Below, piece by piece: positions 36,389-43,800 of a stretch of DNA of 64,000 nt. How positions within the stretch are numbered: position 1 is the first letter of the stretch; every line of letters starts with the position of its first letter. This DNA comes from Planctomycetota bacterium (GTDB lineage: Bacteria; Planctomycetota; UBA1135), in the NCBI GenBank assembly GCA_002705055.1, contig PAHY01000042.1:162363-226362 (forward strand), read 5' to 3'. The position numbers were made by a program, and so were the translations under genes. A model generated the notes under the pieces. That model was not told where the DNA came from. It searched no databases and worked only from the letters and a program-made list of their open reading frames with translations.

Positions 36389-37150
36389 CTAAGAGGCCGC
36401 GCTTTCCGCCGCCGGGGCCGCGGCCTGCGCATCCGTTTGGTCCGCCTGCTGCTCGGGCTGAGGGGCCGCCTGCTCGGACTCGCTGGGCGGCGCCTCGGCG
36501 GGGCTGGCCAGCCGTCCGGCCTCGGGCAGATCCTTCAGGTCATTGAGCCCGAAGCGATCCAGGAACTCGCGGGTGGTGCCGTACAGGAAAGGACGGCCGG
36601 GCAGATCCGCGCGGCCCAGGATGCGGACCAGCCGCATGTCCAGCAGATGGCGCAGGTGCGGCCCGGACTTGACGCCGCGCACCGCGTCGATGTCGGCCTT
36701 GAGGATCGGCTGGCGGTAGGCCACCAGCGAGAGCACCTCGAGGGCGGCCGGCCCCATGCGCTCCTTGTGGACCTTCTTGCGGACGGTCGCGAGATCTTCG
36801 GCGACGTCCTCGGAGGTGAGCAGGCGCCAGGCCCGCCCCACCTTGTGCACCATCAGCGGCAGCTCGCGCTGATCGATCCAGGCCTGCAGCGCGTCGAGGT
36901 GCTCGCGGGGGCTGGCGCCCTCGTCGACGACCTCGCCGCCTTCGCCGTCCGGGGTCGCCGGGTAGAGCACTTCGCGCACCCGGTCGAGGGTGACCGGTTC
37001 CGGCGAGGAGAACAGCAGCGCAAAGAGCAGGCGCAGCTTGTCTTCCGGGACGGTCGGCGAGTCCGAGGACTCGGGCGTGGGCTCAGCGGAGGCGCGGTCG
37101 GACAAAGGACTGAACAGGGGTTTCGAAGGCCGGAAGACCCTCGCGGGCAT
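36389..37150 (-). CDS. scpB: Segregation and condensation protein B
   Basis: Winged-helix subunit of the Smc-ScpAB condensin, acting on the chromosome. 253 residues: Glu/Ser-rich N-terminus, two winged-helix parts (KLRLLFALLFSSPEPVT..., ALEVLSLVAYRQPILKADIDAVRGVKSG, GRADLPGRPFLYGTTREFLDRFGL), then an Ala/Gln/Glu-rich tail of about 45 residues. The ATG at 37150 overlaps the preceding parvulin-like gene by 68 bases; a TTG at 37105 would cut this to 23, so the start is unsure. The scpA gene is not adjacent, and its position at the end of the pseudopilus operon is odd. Confidence 0.9.
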   Translation of the reverse strand: MPARVFRPSKPLFSPLSDRASAEPTPESSDSPTVPEDKLRLLFALLFSSPEPVTLDRVREVLYPATPDGEGGEVVDEGASPREHLDALQAWIDQRELPLMVHKVGRAWRLLTSEDVAEDLATVRKKVHKERMGPAALEVLSLVAYRQPILKADIDAVRGVKSGPHLRHLLDMRLVRILGRADLPGRPFLYGTTREFLDRFGLNDLKDLPEAGRLASPAEAPPSESEQAAPQPEQQADQTDAQAAAPAAESAAS

Positions 37151-38018
37151 TGTAGCGAGCAGTCATGGCCGCAAACCAGGCGCGCTCCTCGAGGGGGCCG
37201 ACCGGCTCCTCGGCCAGGGCCTCGAGCAGGGTCGCGCGGGGTGGCGCCGTCTGGACCGGCTCGGCCAGCTCGAGGACGACGAAGACCCGCCAGACGCGCT
37301 CGTCCGGCAGGCGCAGCGGGCCGAGGACCTGCCCGGGGCTCAGCTCCTGGGGCCAGTCCGCCGCCGGCTCGAAGATCGGCAGCCGCGCCGGGAGCCAGGG
37401 CAGCGTGCCGTCGCCGCGCGGCCCCGGGTCGAGCGAGGACTCGACCAGCGCCGCGGCGGAAGCCCCGTTGCGCACCCGGCGCACCCAGGCCTCGGCCAGC
37501 TCGCGGTCGAGGGTGGCGAGGCCGCGCAGCTTGACGCGGCCCTGCTGCAGGCTCCAGGCCCGCGCACAGAGCTGAAAGCGCTGATTGTCCTCGAGGCGAG
37601 CGCGGATGCCCTCCTCCACCTGCGCCCAGCTCCGTCCGTAGCGGCTCTCGGCCCAGCTCTGCAGGTCGCCCCCGGGCGCGCCGGCCTCCAGCGCGGCGCG
37701 ACTGGCGGCGAGCGCGGCGTCGACCTCACGGGAATCGACATCCAGGCCCAGCCGCGCCCCTTCCCGGCGCGCGAACTCGGCGCGCAGCAGCGCGTGGCCG
37801 AGCGCCCGGGCCTCCTCAGGGAACAGAAACGAAGCCTCGGCCGCGAACGCGCGGGCATCGAGCTGCTCGTCGCCGAGAGCCACCCCGGGCAGGGTGCTCG
37901 CCCCGCCCGCATGGCTGCGCGGACCGGCCGCTTCCGGCAGCGGACCCGCGACCGGAGCCTGCCCGCAGGCAAAGCTCAGCAGCAGGATGCCGCAAGCGGG
38001 CCGCACTCGCTGGATCAA
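37083..38018 (-). CDS. SurA/parvulin-like envelope foldase, possible lipoprotein
   Basis: A 311-residue secreted protein. The TTG at 38018 was chosen because it overlaps the upstream stop as TTGA, as seen elsewhere in the window, and yields an N-terminus with a hydrophobic stretch ending LLLSFACGQ (possible but atypical lipobox). Then a SurA-type helical domain (LFPEEARALGHALLRAEFARREGARL...) and a parvulin-like section: AWVRRVRNGASAAALVESSLDPGPRGDGTLPWLPA, followed by LSPGQVLGPLRLPDERVWRVFVVLEL. Typical PpiC residues are partly retained, so isomerase activity is unproven. It lies between the CxxCxG protein and scpB. Confidence 0.72.
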   Translation of the reverse strand: MIQRVRPACGILLLSFACGQAPVAGPLPEAAGPRSHAGGASTLPGVALGDEQLDARAFAAEASFLFPEEARALGHALLRAEFARREGARLGLDVDSREVDAALAASRAALEAGAPGGDLQSWAESRYGRSWAQVEEGIRARLEDNQRFQLCARAWSLQQGRVKLRGLATLDRELAEAWVRRVRNGASAAALVESSLDPGPRGDGTLPWLPARLPIFEPAADWPQELSPGQVLGPLRLPDERVWRVFVVLELAEPVQTAPPRATLLEALAEEPVGPLEERAWFAAMTARYNAREGLPAFETPVQSFVRPRLR

Positions 38019-39487
38019 CGGAAGAAGATCGAGCGGCGCACCGTCACGCCCTGGCAGGTCGGGCACTTCTTGCGCTGCGGGCGGTTATCGCCGCCCACCT
38101 CGAGGATCTCGACCGAACCGTCGCCGTTGCAGGTGGTGCACTGAGCGAACATCACGCGCACCAGCTCGAAGTCACCGGAGTACTCCGCGTAGAAGGCCAG
38201 CAACCACTGGAAGCGCGACGAGGCCGACGAGTTCGACCACCAGTCTTCCGGGGTCTGCTCGGTGTCGGTGCCGGCGGCACGACGGCTGCGCTCGAGGTTG
38301 TCGAGGTAGCGCTTGTAGCGATCCTGCAGCTCCTTCTCGGCGGCGCTGCGGCCGTCTTCCTCTTCGGCTTCTTCTTCCTTGAGGCCGGCACGCGCACGCG
38401 CCTCGCCCAAGATCCAGGTGCCGTTGCCAAAGCCGGCCTGGTGGCGCTTCGGCTTGGTCTCGAGGCGCGCTTCCCAGAGACGCCCGACCTCGGAGGGAGT
38501 GAGATCCTCCTTCATCGGAGCGAGCTCTTCGGCCATCGTCTCGCGCATCAGCTCGGGCAGCTCGCCGGTCGCAAACTGCTGCAGCTGCTCGACGTTCGCC
38601 TTGCGGTCGAGCGACTTCTTCTTCAGGAGCGAGGCCGCGCGCTTGTACCAGTTGCGCTCGAGATAGCGCACCATCGCCTCTTCGCGCTGGCCCTCGAACT
38701 TCTCGGCGACCTTGATGTACTCCTCGAAGACCGGCGAGTCGCTGTGCTCGGTGGCGAACTCTTGCAGCAGCTGCTCCGCCTCGGCGAAGCGCTCGCGGTA
38801 GATCAGCGTGCGGATGTCGCGCAGCTTCTCGGTCTCGACCCGGTGTTCGATGGCCGTCTGGATGCGCGGGATCGCGCCGTCGACGCGACTGAGAAGGGCC
38901 TGATCGTCTTCGCTCTGCGCCAGCGCCTGGGCCAGCTGCAGGTGCACCAGCGCCTGCTCGTAGGCGGCGACCGCTTCCAGCTCCTGGGCGAAGTCAAACT
39001 GGGCCATGCCCGTCTCGCCGACCTGCGGCAGACGTTCGGCGTAGAACTGCTCCGGGGTCAGCACCTGGTCGGCATCGACCACCACCTTCTCCGGAGGTGC
39101 CGCCAGACGCACCGTGGGCACGAGGGTCGTGACCCCGCGCGAGCGGATCTCGATCTCGGCCGAATCGCGACGCAGGATCCGACCGGTGATCTGCTGACCG
39201 TTGACCAGCAGCAGGCGATCGGCGGAAACCGTGGGCGTCTCGAAGCTGGTGCGGTAGCCGAAGCCCGTCTTGAGGCGCTCGGCTTCGCCGGGAAACAGAT
39301 CCCCCCAGCTGAGGCGATAGGTGCCTCCGTTGCGGGCGGACTGCACCACCAGACCGTCGAGGTCGTGCTCGAGAATCTCGCCGACCAAAAGGCGGCCGTC
39401 GATCACGCGGATCACTTCGTAATCCGTGTCGGGTTGCTGCGGCGCAACAGGCAGCAGCAGAGAAGCGGCGAGCAGGAAGTTCAACAT
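38015..39487 (-). CDS. Secreted TPR-like protein with C-terminal CxxCxG pair
   Basis: A 490-residue protein of unknown function. Signal peptide (MLNFLLAASLLLPVA), then two similar small beta units (VIRVIDGRLLVGEILEHDLDG and LLLVNGQQITGRILRRDSAE) separated by 70 residues, then helical hairpins (about 150-300, EAMVRYLERNWYKRAASLLKKK), an acidic coil, and at the end two CxxCxG motifs (CTTCNGDG and CPTCQGV) that recall the DnaJ zinc module and would bind one zinc. It starts 3 bases after gspI, so it is part of the pseudopilus operon. It could be a periplasmic chaperone or assembly factor; that is inference. Confidence 0.72.
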   Translation of the reverse strand: MLNFLLAASLLLPVAPQQPDTDYEVIRVIDGRLLVGEILEHDLDGLVVQSARNGGTYRLSWGDLFPGEAERLKTGFGYRTSFETPTVSADRLLLVNGQQITGRILRRDSAEIEIRSRGVTTLVPTVRLAAPPEKVVVDADQVLTPEQFYAERLPQVGETGMAQFDFAQELEAVAAYEQALVHLQLAQALAQSEDDQALLSRVDGAIPRIQTAIEHRVETEKLRDIRTLIYRERFAEAEQLLQEFATEHSDSPVFEEYIKVAEKFEGQREEAMVRYLERNWYKRAASLLKKKSLDRKANVEQLQQFATGELPELMRETMAEELAPMKEDLTPSEVGRLWEARLETKPKRHQAGFGNGTWILGEARARAGLKEEEAEEEDGRSAAEKELQDRYKRYLDNLERSRRAAGTDTEQTPEDWWSNSSASSRFQWLLAFYAEYSGDFELVRVMFAQCTTCNGDGSVEILEVGGDNRPQRKKCPTCQGVTVRRSIFFR

Positions 39488-39490
39488 GGC

Positions 39491-39922
39491 TCAGCGGGTC
39501 GTCGCGGACAGGCGCCGTTCGGTCGGCACGCGTCGGGGCAGAAGGAAGGAAACCGTGGCCTCGATCTGTTCAGGATCGCGGCGGTAGAAATGCAGTTCGG
39601 CCAGCGGCAGATCCGGGTCCACTCCCCCCGTGCGCACATCGAGAGCGTACCGGAAACCGGGCACCCCGGGCACGGGCTCGTCGAAGTAGACCTTGAGCTC
39701 GCTGGGCTGGCCAAAGGAGTCGAGCAGCCAGGCCTCCTCGCGGATTTGCTCGATCAACGGCTCGATCGCCGGAGCCAGCTCGGCGTGGGTGCGGGCCGAA
39801 CCCTCGAATCCTCCGCCGATCTGGAACATGCCGAGGAGGGCGGAAATGCCGAACAGGAACAGGCCCATCGCGAGCAGGACCTCGACAATGGTGAAGCCGG
39901 CGCGGCGGCGGGCGCGGATCAC
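39491..39922 (-). CDS. gspI: Minor pseudopilin, GspI/PilV-type
   Basis: A 143-residue prepilin from a GTG at 39922 overlapping the gspJ stop (GTGA). The basic leader is followed by the class III prepilin site G/FTIVEVLLAMGLFLFGISALLGMF (cleavage after Gly11, Glu at +5), then a short globular domain. By size and place after gspK-gspJ it is most like GspI (or PilV) of a type II secretion-like pseudopilus tip. The longer upstream frame reads back into gspJ and was not used. Confidence 0.78.
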   Translation of the reverse strand: MIRARRRAGFTIVEVLLAMGLFLFGISALLGMFQIGGGFEGSARTHAELAPAIEPLIEQIREEAWLLDSFGQPSELKVYFDEPVPGVPGFRYALDVRTGGVDPDLPLAELHFYRRDPEQIEATVSFLLPRRVPTERRLSATTR

Positions 39923-40827
39923 AGGCTGACCCTCCTGCCGCCGGCAGCCAGCGCCGCGGTCGCGGTGTAGGACTCGGGAGCGAGCACCGTGTCGCCGCGG
40001 GCGTGGTCGGAGATGGCCGTGTTGCGCGCGCCGTGTTCGACCACGCTCAGGCGCGGGAAGCTCCCGTTGACCTCGATCCACTCCTGGCTGATCAGCACGA
40101 AGGAGGGAGTCTGCAGCGGCGGGTTCCCGCGCACCGTGATCGTGGTCGCCGAGGGGCTCACCGCATCGTCAAGCAGCAGCGGCCGACGCAGCGCGTCCTG
40201 GCCGATCCGTTCGATCGCCAGCTCGAGCTGAGCCGGGAAATCGGTCGGCGATTCCGCGGGCACGCGATGCTGCGTGAAGCGCTGCTGATCGCTGGCGACC
40301 AGGGTGAAGTCGGCCCACAGCACGCCATCGAGCATCGGCGTGCCGCTGGCTTCGCGCAGGTAGGCGCCGAAGCTGCGTTCGTTATCGAAGATCGGATTGC
40401 CGTCTTCCACGCGGGCGTAGCGCATCAGGCGCGCGGCGCGCGAGTCGCCGCTGAGATCGGCCGGCACCAGCAGCCACGCGACCTCGACCGCATTGCGCCC
40501 GGTCGGGTCGTCGGCCGGCAGAGAACCTCCGTGCGCCAGGAAACGCAGCCGCGGCAGACGCCACGGCGGCTGATCGCCTTCGCTTCCGCGGGCCTCGTAG
40601 TCGTCGAGGATCATCCAGCCGCGCGGGCCGGTGTGCATCGCCCCCAGATCGCCGCGCAGCCGCTCGACCACCGCGGCGAAGGAGAGATCGCCGCTGCCGC
40701 GACGCTCGCCGGTCTGCCACAGCCCCAGCACCGAGTTGATGATGCTGAACACGAACAGCGAGAGCATGCCGAACAGCGCGAGCGCCAGCATGACCTCGAT
40801 CAGAGTCATTCCGCGGCGCCGGCTCAT
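39919..40827 (-). CDS. gspJ: Minor pseudopilin, GspJ-type
   Basis: A 302-residue prepilin with leader MSRRRG and the site G/MTLIEVMLALALFGMLS (Glu at +5). GspJ members are usually about 200 residues; the extra length is near the C-terminus, where residues 220-280 hold a motif shared with the giant GspK-like protein (VLISQEWIEV... HGARNTAISDHARGDTVL). It overlaps both neighbours (ATGA upstream, GTGA downstream). Assignment to J rests on order, length class and N-terminal pattern. Confidence 0.76.
   Translation of the reverse strand: MSRRRGMTLIEVMLALALFGMLSLFVFSIINSVLGLWQTGERRGSGDLSFAAVVERLRGDLGAMHTGPRGWMILDDYEARGSEGDQPPWRLPRLRFLAHGGSLPADDPTGRNAVEVAWLLVPADLSGDSRAARLMRYARVEDGNPIFDNERSFGAYLREASGTPMLDGVLWADFTLVASDQQRFTQHRVPAESPTDFPAQLELAIERIGQDALRRPLLLDDAVSPSATTITVRGNPPLQTPSFVLISQEWIEVNGSFPRLSVVEHGARNTAISDHARGDTVLAPESYTATAALAAGGRRVSL
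39980..40160 (-). repeat. GE-x-I / RG..GT..H..G..V motif copy in gspJ
   Basis: The C-terminal unit of the gspJ product (about residues 220-280) reads ITVRG, then FVLISQEWIEV, then HGARNTAISDHARGDTV. This matches the pattern of four units in the neighbouring gspK product, in a degenerate form. Confidence 0.5.
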
Positions 40828-43800
40828 TCGTGCACCTCCTCGCTGCGGATGACCCGCGACTCGGCGAGATACTCCAGGCGCAGGTGACGCAGGCGGGGCG
40901 CGATGGTCCAGCCGGTCGACAGGAAGCTCGTGGGGTCAAAGGCCCCCACCGTCCAATCGAAGAGCACGCGCAGCTCCAGCGAGTCGGCGTTCAGGTTGAG
41001 CGGGACCGCGCTGCCGTCCGGCATCTGCGGTCGGTCGATCAGCACCAGCCCCGGGGTGGACTCGGGGTCGTCTTCCCAGTTCGCGACGTCGCCGGCTTTG
41101 GCCAGAATCATCACATCGTGGGAAGCGTCGGGCTCTTCGGCCTCGAAGTAGACCCCCTGCCAGAACGCGCCCGGCTGCTGCATGCCGAGCTGGAAGTGCG
41201 CCGACTCGTGGCTGTTCTGACGCGGCGCGTAGAGGTCCATCCAGCGGGTCGGGAAGGAGTAGACCAGCGCGCCCGTGTCGTGCGAACTGGGCGTGGTGCC
41301 GAAGCGACCGCGGAACAGACCGTCGCCGCGCTGGAAGGGGTCGTCCGGGTTATCCGCATCGCGCGGGAAGCGATCCATGATCAGCCGATTGCCGCCCGGC
41401 AGCGACGGGGTGTGGATCAGCTCCTGATCGATCAGCAGCAGGCTGTTCGGGCCGAAGCCGCGACCGTTGTCGATCGCAAGCTGCGACTCGCCCGGGCCGA
41501 TGCCGTTCTGCAGGAAGGCCACCGGCCGCGCATCGGCCGCCCAGACCCGGGTGCCCGCAGCATGCCCGCCCGACTCAGTGCCCAGCAGGCCGCGCCCGTT
41601 CGGCGCGATCTCGAGTTCGCCGCCGCCCGCGTTGACGCCGTTGTAAGCGATGCACTCGCCGTCGATCCAGATCAGACCCGCCTGCGGCAGATTGGACAGA
41701 TAGTCGCCGGAGGACGGCGCGTAGACCTCGCGGCCGTCGATGACAGCGAAGTTCTCGTTGAGCCGGATGACCGCCTCTTCGCCTTCCTCCAGATCTTCGG
41801 CCAGGACAAAGGCCGCGCGCGCCAGGTCGCCGCTGGGCCCCATGCCGGAAGGCTCGCCGACGACGATCTCGTCCACCTCCCCGCCGAACACCCCGCCCTG
41901 GCCGCTGAGCGAAGAGCCGATCGACAGCGAACGCAGCCCAAGCGGCCGTTCGCCGCTGGGGAACTTGACGAGGCGCAGCCGCTCGCGCGAATCGACTTCG
42001 GGATCGTTCGGATCGACCTCGTCTTCGGCGAGCGCATAGGGAATCCCCGGCGACTCGTCGAAGGCGATGTAGGTGTGGCCGCCGAGCACGCGCGGCTCGT
42101 TATTTGGGAAGGGCGGCGTCGCCCACTGCACGGTGAACCACAGCGGCGGATCGTCCGTGGTCGGGTCCATGATCGCGACCCGATCCTTGCGCCCGACGAA
42201 GCCGACTTCGGGGGTGCCGAACTGCGGGCGCCGGGTGCGGAAGACCGGCACCAGGTCTTCACCGCCCTGATGCTCGTGGTCATAGGTGCCGAGGACCCCG
42301 CGGAACTGGTAGCGGGTCATGATGTCGATGATCCGCGCCGGGCGATCCTCGATCGGCTCGCCGATCCGTCGGGTGAACTGATTGTCGAGCACCGGCTCCT
42401 GCAGGAAGCTCCACATGCCGCCGCCGATGCCACCGGGGCCTCCCCCGGCACCGCCGCCGGCGCCCACGCCACCATTTCCGGTACCGCCTCCACCGCCGCC
42501 GCCACCCGAACCGGGCGGGTCATTGGGCAGCACGCCATCCGGCTGATACTCGCCGTTGAACAGCGGCTGCGAAACCGCGTTAATCATCGCCCCCGGATCA
42601 TCGCGCAGGAAGTAGCCGTCGAGGATCGAGTCGTAGCGCACCCACTCGGTGTAGGACGCGTCCGCCGTGTTCGTGATCTGCACGAACTCGGAGTGGTTCT
42701 CGTTCGGCACCAGATAGCGCAGATCGCTCACCGAATCGCCGGCGATCGAGATGGGCATGATGAACACGCGCAGCGTCTCATCGTCCATGAACAGCGAGCC
42801 GTCCTCCCAGGACAGCCACTCCTCCCAGTCGGTGACAAAGCTGACGCCGCTGCCGCCGCGCTGATCATCGTCGTACAGGCTCTGGCTGCGCGGGGTCGCG
42901 ACCTGGCGCTCGGAGATGGTCAGCGTGGTGCCCTGCCGCGAGGAGTAGCGGATGATCTCGAAGCCGCCCAGGTTGTGGCCGCCGTCGTCCTGGGCGTTGA
43001 AGCCGCGCTGCATCATCAGCGCGTAGCCGCCGTTCTCCTGAAAGGCCTCCGCGTAGTACGGGTCGTCGGCTTCGACCGTGGTCAGCTCGATCGGGCCGGT
43101 GTAGCTGCCGCTGATGCCGTAGCCGACGCGGAAGCTGCGCCGCAGCGTCGGGAAGAAGACCGAGATCTCCTCTTGGCCTTCGATCACCGCGGCGACCGAC
43201 CACGGACCGACCGCGCCGTTCATCGTCGCGCCGCCCGGCGGGATGTCGCTGGAGAGGTGGGCGGTGTAGCCATACAGCTCGACGCCGGCGCCCTCCGGGT
43301 GCACGGTATCGCGCAGGTTGACCGCGCTATCGGAAGCCTCGCGCGCGGCGCGACCGCCCAGGTAGCCATCTGGGCCCGGGTTGCGCGCTGTGATGAAGCT
43401 GTTTTCGGTCTTGGCGCTGTACTCGATGACCTCATCGCCGATCCGGATCGCACCGCGCGACGGGAAGCCCTCGGTGCTCTCAACCGGGATCGCGCCGTCG
43501 GTGTCGCCCGGGGCATAGCCCGCCACCGCGCCGGTCAGGCGGGTGAAGCCCTCCATCTCGCCGCGCGGCACGCCATCGATGATGACCTGCACCCCGCCGG
43601 CACGCACGGCACGCAGCAGCGCGCCGACGTGGAACCAGCGATTCTCGAGCGGATACTCGGCGGGATCGAGCCGCACCGTGAGCGCCTGCTCGAGGTTGTC
43701 TTCATCGCCCGGATCGTCGCCGGCATTGTCGAAGGCGCGCACGACCAGCGCGCCTTCCTCGAAGGCGATCGTCAGGCGCTGACGGTCGACGTAATCGCCG

